From Ypsolopha sequella (lineage: Eukaryota > Arthropoda > Insecta > Lepidoptera > Ypsolophidae): 64,000 nt of DNA. Each line of letters opens with the position of its first letter. The stretch's first letter is position 1. Positions 39,892-51,703 of this stretch are shown here, piece after piece. The stretch spans positions 22,210,069 through 22,274,068 of the forward strand of contig OW203993.1 in assembly GCA_934047225.1 (NCBI GenBank). The letters run 5' to 3'. Both the position numbers and the translations under genes were made by a program. Under the pieces are notes generated by a model. It had not been told where the DNA came from, ran no database searches, and was given only the letters and a program-made list of their open reading frames with translations.

Positions 39892-40390
39892 TCACTCACT
39901 CACTCACTCACTCACTGATGATCATCAAAACTCTGGGGTACTTCCTGAAGTCCCAGAAAGCTGAAATTTGGTAAGCAGGCTAGGACTAGTACACAAACAA
40001 CAATAAAATTAAGAAATCTGTAACTTTCACCCTCCAACCCCTCTAAAGGGGGTCTGGTTCTGTATTAAATAAAAATTTCAATTCCAAACTTCCTGAAGTC
40101 CTAGAAAGCTGAAATTTTGTATGCAGGCCCTAGCCTACAAACAACAAGACAATTAATAAATCTGTAACTTCCACCCTCCAACCCGTCTAAAGGGGGTCTG
40201 GTTCTGTATTAAATAAAAATTTCAATTCCAAACTTACTGAAGTCCTAGAAAGCTGAAATTTTGTATACAGGCTGGGATTAGCACACAAACAACAACAAAA
40301 TCAAGAAATCTGTAACTTTCACCCTGGAGAGGGGTCCGGTTCTGTAATATTCAAAATATATTCCCAACTTCCAAGTCCTAGAAATTTTAA
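39892..40390. repeat. Tandem repeat array, 135-148 bp period, after a TCAC microsatellite
   Basis: CACTCACTCACTCACTCAC (39897-39915) leads into three to four degenerate units. The marker CTTCCTGAAGTC or close variants recurs at 39941, 40089, 40233 and 40368. Each unit holds AGAAAGCTGAAATTT and AAAGGGGGTCTGG. Arrays of this form commonly sit inside Helitron-type elements of insects. Confidence 0.85.
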
Positions 40391-42059
40391 TTTTATTATT
40401 TGCCGTGTTAGAGGCCATAGTAACAGGTAGGTATTCTGTAAAATTAGTAATCCAGTAACTATCAGTGGCTATCTATAACGGCTGAAGCTGCGCCGCCCCG
40501 GACAGTCTTCCAAACGCGGAAAGACAAGTTTTTAGTTCTTTCAGACGAATGTAGATGGCGCTACGTGTCGTTTACATCACGATAAAACTCGCTTGCGAGC
40601 TGCTCGTCAAATACTCAAGTGAACTTTTCCCTACACGTTGAAATCGTTACTAATATTGTTATACTCTTGATACTCTCTGGTAGCTGACTGATTTCTGTTC
40701 TATTATTGAAAGTGAAGTTTAGTTAGTTAGACATCGCCTTCAAAATCGAAGGTCCGGTTACTTGTACCTGAATTGACAGCAATTGTCCAGAAGACTCCAA
40801 CCAGACTAGAATTACTCATGTTATTGCGCGCGCAGATAAATATTAACGAGTATACTAATATTGCTTACTAAATACATAATATTCGAGTATCTTGTGTGTA
40901 TTTATTAGATAGGTACTTAATTAAAGGGTTAGGTTAGGTACTTCTTAGATTTAAAGATTTTTACGTGTAAAAAATACTACTACCTCTAATTATTATCCAT
41001 TAAATAAGCCTTATGCGCTGCTATTTCTAGGTAAACGATAGGGGTACCGGTATTCCTACTTAAAAATACAATATGGGTTGGTAAATAATTTCACTAGAAG
41101 TAGGGTCGTGTAGTTCACATTCCGGGAGATGGTTCTTGTCTTTTTCATTCCTTAACATTAACATACTGGCAAAATTTACTTTAAGGTGGCGTTGCAAGTT
41201 AGGTCTGACATAGTTCTCTATATTGTAGAACACTGGGACGAACTGCAACTGTATTCTTGTGCTGAGGACGGAGAGACCTATCGTGATTCCGAGTCTAATT
41301 CACGAGCTAAAGATAAAAATAAGGCAATAAGAGTTATAATTATTTTTAATAACGGTCTTAAACATGAACTTGCGCCTGTAAAAACAAAATTTGAAATAAT
41401 GAACAGAGCATTCGTACACCGTGAGTAGTTCACTTTCTGTATCGCGTATGCCATCACTATCCATAAAAGGCAAGAGCTAAGTTTAAATAATACTCTCATT
41501 GATATCGGGTCTTCGATGTTTTCTTGTGGGCAGACATATGTAGCACTTTCGAGGGTGACTGGTTCGATAGGGGTTCACCTTATTAATAATGACTTTGCAA
41601 AAGTCAGCCATAGTTGAATATAATCGCTTAATAACTAAGTACCGCCCTGATCTATCGCTTATTGCAAATAATAAGACAAAAAGAACAAGAGGCAAAGATA
41701 GGTATTGGGCTATAAAAAAGCAGGCGCAAGAAATGCAGCCTGAAAAAATAAAAAGAAGTAGAGCATCTTAAAAAAAGAAATGAAATCCCATCAAAAACAT
41801 TTCATGTAAACTAGTTCGCCAAGACTCACAACGCTTTCACTGTTAAAAAGTTATCACATCTCATGTAAAGCCCAGCCCTTAACTCTACAAGGCCTAACTC
41901 TACAAGCCCTAATTCTACAAACCCTACATCTTGATCATAAAGTATGGCTTGGCCGTTTCACGGCCGTCAAACAGACACTCCCATGGACTTATATATTATG
42001 TCATGCAATAGTGCCATGAATCGAGGATCGCTTACGAGGAGGAGATGGGCGTCAGGACC
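40391..42059. other. Gene-poor stretch with a 15-bp tandem repeat
   Basis: A small repeat of TAACTCTACAAGGCC-type units lies at 41880-41928. On +, 41186-41428 is open with VLYIVEHWDELQLYSCAEDG but matches no family I know. The rest is non-coding. Confidence 0.4.
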
Positions 42060-42500
42060 TCATAAGGCGATTCTCGTTTCATCAGAGAAGAGAACCGTCT
42101 TATATTGCTCTGAAATCCTATTTGAATACTCTCGAGCGAATTGAAGTCTCGCTCTTCTATGGGTTGTGGTCAGTTTTGAGACTCTTGCTGGTCGAAATGC
42201 TCTCAGATCCTTCTCTGCCAACCTTCTTTTTATTGTTCTTAGGCTCAAACTTAAATTTTGCACCTCATACAAGCTGTTACGAGCCTCGAAAGCCATTGTG
42301 AACCGATTTCGCAGAACGTTCGAGACGATGTAACGATCATCTATATCTCTCTGATGTACACCTTCTACGACCTAGCCCTTTGTTAGAACCAGTCTCTCTG
42401 TAACAACTTGTATTGTGGTTCGAGGAAATCCAAACATTCGTCCAATCCGATGGTGCCTATAGCCAGCATCATCAAGTGCTACGGCCCTGGCTGCTCCAGC
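42060..42500 (-). pseudogene. Tc1-like transposase fragment
   Basis: N-terminal half of a Tc1-type transposase on minus: AVALDDAGYRHHRIGRMFGF (first helix-turn-helix), an in-frame TAG at about 42373, DIDDRYIVSNVLRNRF, then the second HTH SLRTIKRRLAEKDLRAFRPA, HRRARLQFAREYSN and EQYKTVLFSDETRIAL, where DET is the first catalytic Asp. It ends at a stop at 42060, and the remaining catalytic residues are absent. Truncated and dead. Confidence 0.88.
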
Positions 42501-44012
42501 TGCATAAAATATTTTTTTTGTTTAACTGTAATCACGGCACCTCAACACAGCTGTTTTGTTCGAAAAAATTGTATAAGAACGTTTTGAAACAAATGTATCC
42601 TTCACACAAAACGAGCAGTGAGAGTGTCAAATTTCGACTAAACTGATTATTGTTGAATTGTCATAAAAATAAACAAAACACGGATATGATTGTTTCGTTT
42701 ATTGCAGATATTCCCACCTATCAAGTAACGCCCAGTAGTCATAGCGTTAGGTAACACAAACATTCGATATGGCATTTAAGATGGGTGGCCGGTTAATTAT
42801 GCCTAGTGTATTTTTTTTTTCAATTTCAATAACCGTTGGTAAAATTCTCAAACAAACACGAACCTAACGTTAACCAGAGTTATAAATCATGTACAAATTT
42901 GGATTGGACAAGTGACAGTGACATCAGATGGACACATTTTTTTCTGCAAAAATATAAAATTATAAAATATTGTTATAATCTTCTCAAATCACCAAAAATT
43001 ACCAGTGTCGATTACAACTTACTTTTAGTAAACAAGCTTAGCCTGGAATAATATGACCCACGGAGGATTGGAATAAATAGTTTCAAATACATTTGGTAAT
43101 CCAAATACATTTTTGCCCATTCTAGTGCAGCTCCTAGCCTGTTGTGGCCAGGCCGGCCGGTGTAACACGGGGAAAGTCTTGGAGGTGCAGGTTTGTTTCG
43201 TGTGTAATGAATCGATCGCACCAACAAGAAACCGCCCTCTAACGGTTTTTTCATCTGCCTACTCCTGCCGTGCCCACGCTCAGGAGGTTCGGCCGAATCA
43301 GTTACGGAGGTGCTTCTGTCTGTTTATACCTACATAGTGATATCTGTGGGAGAAAATCATGCAATTATTCATCATCGAGTTCTTAAAATGTTCCAAATCA
43401 AATGTGACGGATGGCATTCTTGATATGAAAAGTCTTTGAATGAACTATGCGAACAAAGACGTTTGATTTGAAAGAATTCCACGTATATATATTAAAATTT
43501 AATAAGGATTAAATACTGTGCGTGTTTAGGTTTTCTTCTTCCATTAGGCGTATAACTATATATATATTTATAATTATTACAAATTTAATTAACTATTGAT
43601 AATTTAATAGAATACATATACACAAAAAAGAGTATGTATATACTATACACATATCAATATTTAAATGCTAATTTATTTAATTTAAATATCTACATAAGTT
43701 ATACATATATAAGTTTTTTTTCAATGCATGTGCTCGTAAAGGCCCACTTTTTATGCATCAAAACCGAACAGAAAGTCGATTATTTTGCCCTAGGGCTTTA
43801 TTATTTTATTTTTTTTTATTTGTATTCAATGGTTGGCTAACCTGCAGCTTTTCATGTGTACCATAAATGTCATGCTTTTTTTTCCACTGTTTAACGGCTC
43901 TGGATACAGTTCTTTTGAGCCAATTACAATTTAAAGTTCACAAAATTATATTTGTTTTATTTCCTCACACAATGCATTGAAAAACGTAGTATGATACACG
44001 GGCGTAAAAGCA
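42501..44012. other. AT-rich, no recognised gene
   Basis: A slightly GC-richer patch at 43130-43330 is open in two frames but has no known motif. The remainder is low-complexity AT sequence. Confidence 0.4.
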
Positions 44013-44101
44013 ATAAATTACTCGGTTACGTTTAAAACACTCGCTACGCTCGTGTTTTAAATCGTCCTCGTAATTTATTCCTTTGCGCCCTTGTAGCATA
44101 A
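44013..44101. repeat. Imperfect 89-bp palindrome
   Basis: GGGCGTAAAAGCAATAAATTAC on the left pairs imperfectly with GTAATTTATTCCTTTGCGCCC on the right, meeting at the centre AAAACACTCGCTACGCTCGTGTTTT. No terminal duplication is evident. A foldback or miniature element is likely. Confidence 0.7.
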
Positions 44102-45311
44102 ACTACTATTTTGAATGATGACTGTTTAATGTTGCTTGTTTAATCTTGGAACATATTGTGCACCAAGCGACCGTATGAACGAACTGTCCCACGTTCTGAG
44201 TTGAATGTTTGTTAGGGCTGGTATGAATGTATATATACATACACACCCTTATAGGTATTATAATACTTTTCCTTTAAAAAAAAACAACAACTTTTCCTCA
44301 TACATCTGATTTGTACCGCGGTCTCTTTCTTTCACGCTACTCTTAGGATCCATCAGCCCGTTCGATAGAGATTTACCCGCCATACCGGGTATAAATGAAC
44401 TGCCCTTATGTTATGTACTTGACAATACCTACGCAAGGTACAAGTGCATACAACTCTAATAAGTTAATGTCACTAGATAATCTCTATTACTCGTATCTAG
44501 AACACCACACCAATACCCAACTGTTGACTGTTGAAAGAAAAAAAAATATCGTAGTCCCTGAAATAGAAAAATAATTAAGGTTTCCCGTAGTCCCTGAAAC
44601 AGACAAAATACCTTTAATAACATTTTGAGCACCATTAGTAAATTGTGATAAAGTAATAGAAACACGATCCATTCAAATCATCAATTTCTTTCTCCAAAGA
44701 TTAAGTATATAATCTGAAAAGTGAATTTTAGCCCTTATCCCTTTGAGACAGCACATATTTCCAGTGACAACAAATTAAATAAAAGGGCCCGATATAATTT
44801 TTGGTAAATCTTAATTCTTAAGTTTGCAGTTCGTTAATATGAGTGTGTGCATTTACTTGTTTTAAGCTTGTTATTAACAAAAATTTGGTCTGAAGTAAAA
44901 TTATCTTATTATTAACTTCTAAATATAGGTACTCTATAAATCCTAGTTTTATAGTTTTCTCAGACTTTTGCTAAACAAACGTTTACATAAATACAATCAT
45001 GTTCGTGTTTGAACTTGATATGTACGTGCTACCAATACTTGTTAAAATTCTGCATAAAAGAGGGAAAAAAAACGTTTACCTTTCGTACCCTACTTCCATG
45101 CACAGTTCTACAAGGCCACGAAATCGATTCAAGGAATTTATTCAAATATTTAAAACATGGTGTAAACGTGGATTGTCACTTATAATCTAGGATCCAGTCT
45201 AGCATGCATTTTTAATATGCTGCATGTAAAACCTACCAATTAAGGACAATAATGTCAACCTATTCCAAACCCCTAATCATTTACTTGGTCTTACTTCGTG
45301 ACCATCATGCC
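44102..45311. other. Gene-poor, with a 36-bp direct repeat near 44550
   Basis: CGTAGTCCCTGAAA occurs at about 44551 and again at 44587, so a small duplication is present. No gene is recognised. Confidence 0.4.
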
Positions 45312-45672
45312 ATAATTAATGATTAAACGAACTTACCTGTACGTAAAGTAATTATATGAAGTCTTTGTCCTCGGGATCAGCATTATAACACTTGTAGTAC
45401 CGCTTGGTGATCGCCGTTTTACACTATATTGAGATTTTTTTTTTTTTACTATCTGGCAACTCTCAACTCACCTGTCATTTAGTTCAGAGTCCTTGCAGAT
45501 TCGAAACTTTTAAAACTTCGGGCATGTTACCACTGCAACGGGAGGGAGGGATGCTGATCTCCTCGGACGAAGACTTCGTATAATTAGGATAGAACTTCAC
45601 GTACAGGTAAGTTCGTTTAATCACTAATTATACTCATCGTCGTCCTCGGGATCAGCATTATAACACTTGTAG
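45312..45672. repeat. Inverted-repeat element with attached direct repeat
   Basis: TAATGATTAAACGAACTTAC at 45317 is the complement of the segment ending near 45628; homology continues inwards through GAAGTCTT-GTCC and GATCAGCAT (45358-45384 against 45550-45580). In addition GTCCTCGGGATCAGCATTAT at 45367 recurs directly at 45642. The structure looks like a MITE with a rearranged end. Confidence 0.7.
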
Positions 45673-46132
45673 ATTTTTAGAGAATTTGTTAAAAAAGTTT
45701 TGAAATCTTAATATACTGAGGCTGAGGTGGTGCGAATACCTGCGGAGGAATAGTAAGAAAAGATAGAATTAATCATCATCAATATCAGAGTGTATATTGA
45801 AATAATTTCTCTTGACTGGTCAACCTTACTCACATTCAGTAGGTGAAGAGAAAATAATAATAATAGTTCTTAAATTTTTTTTTTTTTCATAAAAAGTGTT
45901 TTTAGTCTGATAGGTGTATTATAGTAATTGGGGTATGCTGCTCACGAATCTGTGCTTAGTTTTTTTCCAGCACGTTAGGTTTTCAAGAAAAGTGTGTAAA
46001 TAGGTTTTTTTTTAATTTTCATATAAACTACCATAAGTACTGAGAAAATATTTATTTAAAAAGTGATACACATTGAAAGATGCATCGCAAAATAGAGTTA
46101 TATTGTGTACATTACACAAGCATTGTTTTTTT
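45673..46132. other. Unassigned AT-rich spacer
   Basis: No recognisable feature; possibly the 3' UTR of the minus-strand gene that ends at 46133. Confidence 0.4.
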
Positions 46133-47535
46133 TTAATGAAATCTTTCTCTACGTTTTGTTGTTTTCTTTTTGTTTACTTTATTCGGTGAGTCCCTCTTCA
46201 ATGTCCAGCAGTAGTCTGCCATCATTCTCACATCCCATCTTCCTTGATAACGTCTCTCCATCTCCTTTATATCTAGGTGAAACCTCTCTCCTTGTTCCTC
46301 ACTGGCGTCCCCAAGATTTTCAGGAAAGTATTCCATGTGAGAATCAAGAAAATGCAGTTTAACACTCATATTGCATCCCAGTTTTTTATAATTCTCAACC
46401 ATGTTGGCTACAATTTCTTTGTAGTCTGGAGACATGTTGTTCCCCAGGAAACTGTCTATGACCTTTACGAAAGAACTCCATGCTGCAGATTCATCCTCAG
46501 TCATCGTATTTTGGAACAATCTGTCGAATTTTAAGTATCGAATTTGAGGCCTACAAAAATTCCTTCCTTGAGTTTCGCTTCCGAAAGTGCAGGATTTTTT
46601 TGGCACAGGTATTTAAAACAGTCACTTTCTTTATTCAAAGCCTTGACAAACTGTTTCATCAGTCCGAACTTGTTGTGAAGAGGAGGCAAAAGAACTAACT
46701 TTGGATCAACTAATGCATCACGTTGAACATTTTTGTGTCCTGGCACGAGTCGGTCTCTGGCTGGCCATTCTTTCTTCACGTAATGTAGATTTCGTGCTCG
46801 ACTGTCCCACTCACACAAGAAACACGGATACTTTGTGAATCCAGACTGCTGACCCAATAGCATGCATATTAATTTGAGGTCTCCTCATAGCTGCCAACTA
46901 TATTCGTCATAATTTATTTTATTTAGTAATAGCCTAAGATTTTCATATGTTTCTTTCAGATGCACGGAGTGAGCGATAGGCACCGAGGCACCCTTTAGAC
47001 TTCTTTTAGAAGAGTCAATGAATAACCTCCATGATGTGGAATCATATTTGTCAGCTCCCAATTTCATTACCAATTCAGGAATATTGTTGCAATACACCAG
47101 TGAGCCTTCTTGAGAAAAATATTTCATGAACTCTTTGTCGCGATGTCTATACCACGAAAATGTTGTCCCTGGAGCTAACAGATTGTTGTCTTTAAGTCTA
47201 GATCCTAAGATCTGTGCAGCATCTTTCGATAGGGCCAAGTCTGTCACCAAGTCATTTAGATGGATAAACTGTAGAGGTTCTTCTATCTCAAAATCGAATT
47301 GGTCATCTTCATCGGTTTTTTTCATTTTGGCTTTCATCTGATGTGTCTGGGATGAACTGAACAAAAGGTGAATACCAGATCCATGAGGAACAGGTCTTTT
47401 AGCAAACGGTAAATCAGGATATTGAATATTACGTTTATTTTTCGAGTTGAAACCCTTGACATCACAGGAGCAAAAGTAACAGTCATCTCGATGATTTTTT
47501 GGTTCCCTCCACACCATAGGAATGCCAAAAGGCAA
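46133..47535 (-). pseudogene. Unclassified TE-type protein (PMVWREP family), main part
   Basis: I know this protein pattern from many arthropod and cnidarian genomes as a multi-copy, unassigned TE product. It reads PFGIPMVWREPKNHRDDCYF, CDVKGFNSKNKRNIQYPDLP, HLNDLVTDLALSKDAAQ, TSWRLFIDSSKRSLK (Asp), a stop at 46884 followed by GDLKLICMLLGQQSGFTK (Asp), YPCFLCEWDSRAR, LLPPLHNKFGLMKQFVKALN, a frameshift near 46555, PQIRYLKFDRLFQ, and SEEQGERFHLDIK (Glu), RYQGRWDVRMMADYCW. Spaced D, D and E residues suggest an RNase H-fold transposase, which is inference. Its N-terminal exon lies at 50205-50468 beyond an inserted LINE. Two lesions make it a pseudogene. Confidence 0.75.
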
Positions 47536-47715
47536 AGAGATACGTTTTTTTTTTTTTAATGGAATTTATTTATCAAAAAACTTAAGACTACTACAATTTA
47601 TATTCTGCCAAATTGCATAACAGTTTGTTGGCAGATGAGCTCTTAGTGAACTTAAATATCTATAACTTACAATTTACATACTTACGGTAGCTAATTACAG
47701 TACAGGCTAACATCA

Positions 47716-47749
47716 CATTTATTTATAATATATACTTAAAATATATAAT

Positions 47750-47803
<54 letters not shown>

Positions 47804-47830
47804 ATTATATATTTTAAGTATATATTATCA
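47716..47830. repeat. TA microsatellite inside a palindrome (LINE 3' UTR)
   Basis: About 22 TA units near 47755-47798 are flanked on the left by ACTTAAAATATATAATTATA and on the right by the complementary TATAATTATATATTTTAAGT, so the whole segment can fold back. Confidence 0.9.
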
Positions 47831-47933
47831 TCTTAATATATATATACTTAATAATATAATTTGTTAAGCGCATTTATTTTCTAGAAAAAAATGTTTTTTT
47901 AATTTTAACTTTAGTGTAGGTTTACAGCATTTT

Positions 47934-50197
47934 TCAGCAGTTCTTAATAGTGCGATCTAAGTATCTTCTTGTTCTTTGTCCGTAGTAATTATTTGCCTTT
48001 GGCTGGATATATTTTCTAATGTTGGCTGATCTTGTACAATAGCGGTGTTTTACCAGGGTCTTATGGTCTTCGGAGTAATATGTCTCCATAGCAATCAGAT
48101 ACTTAACCTTACAATGAACTGGAAGTATTCGGCATGAGGCAAACAATTTGTCATAGTCTCCATCACAACTATCCTTTGTTTTCTTATCAGCTAAATATTT
48201 TATTAATCTAACCTGTAGTTGTTTTATTTTATCCAAATATGACTTAAAAGTAAGGCCATAGCAGCTCAAACCATAACTAAACAGTGTGTCTGCAAGGGCG
48301 TAATACACAGTATACAGAGTGCGTTTATTTATTATTTTACTTAAATGATACTCATAGAACTTGCCTAGGACGGATCTTAGTCTATTACATGTTTCGTTGA
48401 TGTGTGGTTTCCAGTTAAAGTTACTATCTATAAGTAAACCGAGGTATTTAAAACGGTCAACAACTTCTAACTTTTTACAATGGCAGTTGCGACAATCAGC
48501 GTGCAAAAATTCATATGTGTGGCCAATGATGTTGACTGATGAGTTACTAGCTTTTGCTTTTTTGTTATAAGGTGAATATATATGCATGCATTTGGTTTTA
48601 TTTATATTTAATATTATACCGTTGTCGTGGGCCCATTTTGTAATCATATCAAAGTCTGTTTGTATATTATTTTGTATTGTACCCAAATCCCTACCAGAGA
48701 ACAACAAACACATATCGTCGGCATACATAAATACATCACATTTTTTAACAACGTTAATAACGCTATTTACATGCATGATATAGCCGACTGGACCGTATAC
48801 TGAGCCAGTCGGCACACCCAGCCTGACGCGCACCTCGGACCCCACTGCCCCGCCCACCGTTGTCCTAAGGGTTCTATCTGTGAGGTAGTTACGGAACCAC
48901 TGGTTCGTAGGACCACTAATTCCGCACTCCTCCATGTCTTGTAATAATTGGCAGTGATCAAGGGTGTCAAACGCCTTTTTAAAATCTATAAAAACAGCGA
49001 GAACCTGCTCCCCATAGTTGAGACTAGTGTTGACATAGCCGGTGAACCGGGCCAGTGCGGTGGCCGTGCTGCGCCCGCGCCTAAAGCCGTGCTGCGAGTC
49101 TGATATTATATCATGTCGCTCCAGAAATGAGCTTACCTGACCCACTACAACCTTCTCCATGAGCTTATTGACTACAGGACTGACAGGATAGCGATTGGCC
49201 TATAATTAGTATAGTCCATATGACTTCCCTGTTTATAGATGGGTCTTATCAGCGCCCTCTTCAGTTCATTTGGATAAGTGCTATGGGATATACAAAGGTT
49301 AATAAACTTAGCTAAGATTTTACTTATATCGGTTTTGACATATTTTAAGTCCTGTACTCTTATTTTATCGGTGTCGGGAGCTTTATCACACTGTAAATTG
49401 TCTATTATTTTCTCTACCTGTCTGGCACAAACTTTTTTGAAATGAAACGACACATCACTTTTTTTAACATATGAATCTCTGTCTAAAAATGTTTTATTAC
49501 AGTTGTGCTTAATATTAATTATTTCTTGAGTAAACGTAGTAGAGAACTTATTGCAAATATTATGTACACTATCAGATTTGCCTAGGTATTTCATAACAAC
49601 ATTGTCTAGGTTAGTTTTATTTCGCCCAAGCCACTTATTTATGTTCGCCCATATTTTCCTAAAGTCCCCTTCACACTTCGCTATCTCATTTTGCCTAAAA
49701 TTATTTTTGGCCGTGTTAATCAATTTATTTACTTTATTTCTAAACTTTGTATATGTCAACCTATTATTCATATTATTCGGAGAAGACTTCCAATGTCTGA
49801 ACAGCTCATCCCTTCGCTCCATTAACTGGTTTAGTTGTTTACTTACCCAAGGTTGCGTTGTTATTTTGTTAGTCTGGGTCACAATAACCTTACAATCTTC
49901 GTAAATACTTCCGAACACCAAACATAACTTATCGTACAAAAGCAATGGACAATCAATAGATAAAAGTTCCGACCAGTTCACTAAGTCTAACCTTTCCCTA
50001 ACTACCGCATTGTTTAATGAGTTACGCTTTGCATTATCACAAGGTCTGTTTTCGTCCGGCACTGTGTTGACGAGCCTAATTCCTATCAAATGGTGATCCG
50101 ACAACTTGCAGGTAAGCATGTGTGCGTCGGGCAGCCGCGCGCCGCTAGCGCGCACCCACACATGGTCGATGCACGACGTCACAAGCCGCCCGTCCAC
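47934..50197 (-). pseudogene. LINE ORF2 remnant, one frameshift
   Basis: The first frame (50197-49172) holds the C-terminal endonuclease (VTSCIDHVWVR, KLSDHHLIGIR with the catalytic Asp-His), the connecting region, and the start of RT (DYTNYRPIAILSVL). A one-base deletion near 49172 shifts into the second frame (49160-47934): NKLMEKVVVG-type start, DSQHGFRRGRSTATAL, AVFIDFKKAFDTLDH (catalytic Asp), LGVPTGSVYGPVGYIMHVN, VFMYADDMCLLF (YADD), FKYLGLLIDSNFNWK, then the C-terminal tail. The unusual GVPTGSVYGP motif in place of GVPQGSILGP marks a distinct clade. A single lesion implies recent decay. Confidence 0.93.
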
Positions 50198-50204
50198 GTG
50201 TAAC

Positions 50205-50468
50205 TTTCGTCCATTTTCTCAGTAACTCGACACACTGAAGGCACACTCTGTGTGGAGCCCAAGGTTTGTCCTGATCACTTAGGTTCACACCGAAGTAAGC
50301 GTGGTATGATTCCTTGACAAATTCCGTCATGTTTCGTTGGTGCTTTGCTAATGTTAAATTACCACACACGTAACAAAATATATCTGTAAAGCTGTATGAA
50401 AAGTGGACTAAACTGAAAAAACAATTATAGCAGAAAAACAGCTGTGCAAAAAGAAAATGAGTGTACAT
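50205..50468 (-). pseudogene. Unclassified TE-type protein (PMVWREP family), N-terminal zinc-finger exon
   Basis: It reads DIFCYVCGNLTLAKHQRN, FVKESYHAYFGVNLSDQDKP, WAPHRVCLQCVELLRKWTK, i.e. a C-x2-C...C-x2-C module followed by the residues that precede PFGIPMVWREP in this family. The coding continues at 47535 after the LINE insertion. An acceptor-like TTTTCATACAG or TTTACAG lies just upstream (about 50360-50375), so the true first exon may be elsewhere. The reading start is only about 10 bp from the start of the divergent gene on +. Confidence 0.7.
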
Positions 50469-51703
50469 TTTTCAAAGGAACTTGAAAACCTATTTGATAT
50501 TGCTTACCAGGATGCCCTGCAGATTATAAAGATCCAAGAGGACAAGGACTTCCTTCTTGCTCAGAGAGAACCTGGACGCCCTGGTTGCTTGGGTTGAGTC
50601 GATTTAGTTTTGGCTACAAAAGAAAAGAGGGTCAAACAACGCAAACGGAAAATACAAAACTTTAAGCAGAAAACCGAGGCTCAGATTGAAGCTCAGACGG
50701 AACATCTAATTTTCTCCAGTGATGAGCACAGTGGTAGTGAATGTGAAGACCCTAAAGAAGATATTGTACATAACACCAGCACTGGACATGATCAATCGAT
50801 GGTATTACCTTCTTCTTCCAAAGTTTCCAGCCATAAAAGGGCTCGTAAGAACATAATCACACTATCTGTTGCTATGGCTTTAGATAGAGATAGGTTAAAC
50901 GATAGAAAAGCCACATACCTATTGGCAGCAACTGCTAAGTGTCTCGGCCACAAAATAGATGATCTTAATATTAATAGGTCTTCTATTCGAAGAAATAGAG
51001 AAAAAATTCGTGAAGAAATTGCGACCTCTTTAAAGAATGAATTTCAGACAAACTGTTCCCTTGTTGTTCACTGGGATTGCAAACTGCTTCCCGACCTGAC
51101 TGGAAATGAAAAAGTAGATCGTCTACCGATAATTGTGTCTGGACTTGGCATAAATCAGCTGCTTGGCATTCCGAAGTTGCATTCGGGTACTGGAGATGCG
51201 CAGGCTACAGCAGTAGCTACTTTAATTGAAGAGTGGGGGATTACACAACAAGTAAACGCTTTGTGTTTTGACACTACTGCTAGCAATACAGGTCACAGAA
51301 ATGGAGCTTGCATACTTTTAGAACAGAAGTTGCAAAAGGACCTCCTCTATCTAGCATGTCGAAGGCATTGTATTCTTTGAAAATGTGGATGTTTCGTGGC
51401 CAATTCAAACTCACTAAGAAGGAAGAAAACGGATTAAGTGATGTTTGCATTTTTCTTGTTCGTATTTATCTGAGAGCTTGGTTCACAGCTCCTCTTGCTA
51501 TTTCAGCTCCTTATAATGATCTCAGGCTTCTTCAACAACTTAGCACTTATGAGAAGATAAATCCTGCACTCTCTAAAGCTGCCAGCAAGAAGTTTGAAGG
51601 GCACCTGTGGTATTTAAGCGAGGAGCTTGCAGCTCTGGCTTTTTTCGATGAAAATGTGCCCCTAACTTCAAAGAAAGCTATGATTCAATCACTTACTGAA
51701 TAA
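50457..51703 (+). pseudogene. Unclassified TE-type protein (partner of PMVWREP gene)
   Basis: ATG at 50457 opens MSVHFSKELENLFDIAYQDA, then KDFLLAQREPGRPGCLG, a TGA at about 50596, and ATKEKRVKQRKRKI. It continues to 51370 with KRARKNIITLSVAMALDRD, KATYLLAATAKCL, VVHWDCKLLPDLTG (Asp), ALCFDTTASNTGHRNGAC (Asp) and LLYLACRRHC. A deletion near 51365 removes the next segment; the rest (51384-51703) is MWMFRGQFKLTKKEENGL, AISAPYNDLRLLQQL, GHLWYLSEELAALAFFDENV. I know this as another multi-copy arthropod family without assigned function. Its two HWDCK and FDTTASN blocks look like catalytic Asp motifs. It is transcribed away from the PMVWREP gene. Confidence 0.7.

Larger units (their letters stand above)
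47545..50204 (-). mobile_element. 5'-truncated LINE with poly-A tail
   Basis: Non-LTR retrotransposon on minus, inserted in the PMVWREP gene between its WTK codons and SLPFGIP. A run of 13 T on + (47545-47557) is its poly-A tail. The 5' end lies within the endonuclease domain (about 50200). The 3' UTR contains a TA microsatellite. Confidence 0.9.

Noticed and set aside
39892..40390. CRISPR-like array
   Set aside because: Repeat units are long, degenerate and contiguous, without spacers, and the genome is eukaryotic.
40926..40940. Telomere-like TTAGG repeat
   Set aside because: Only two units (GGTTAGGTTAGG) are present; insect telomeres have long arrays.
45331..45341. U1 snRNA 5' end (ACTTACCTG)
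   Set aside because: Only nine bases match and the surrounding sequence is not U1; it lies in an inverted-repeat element.
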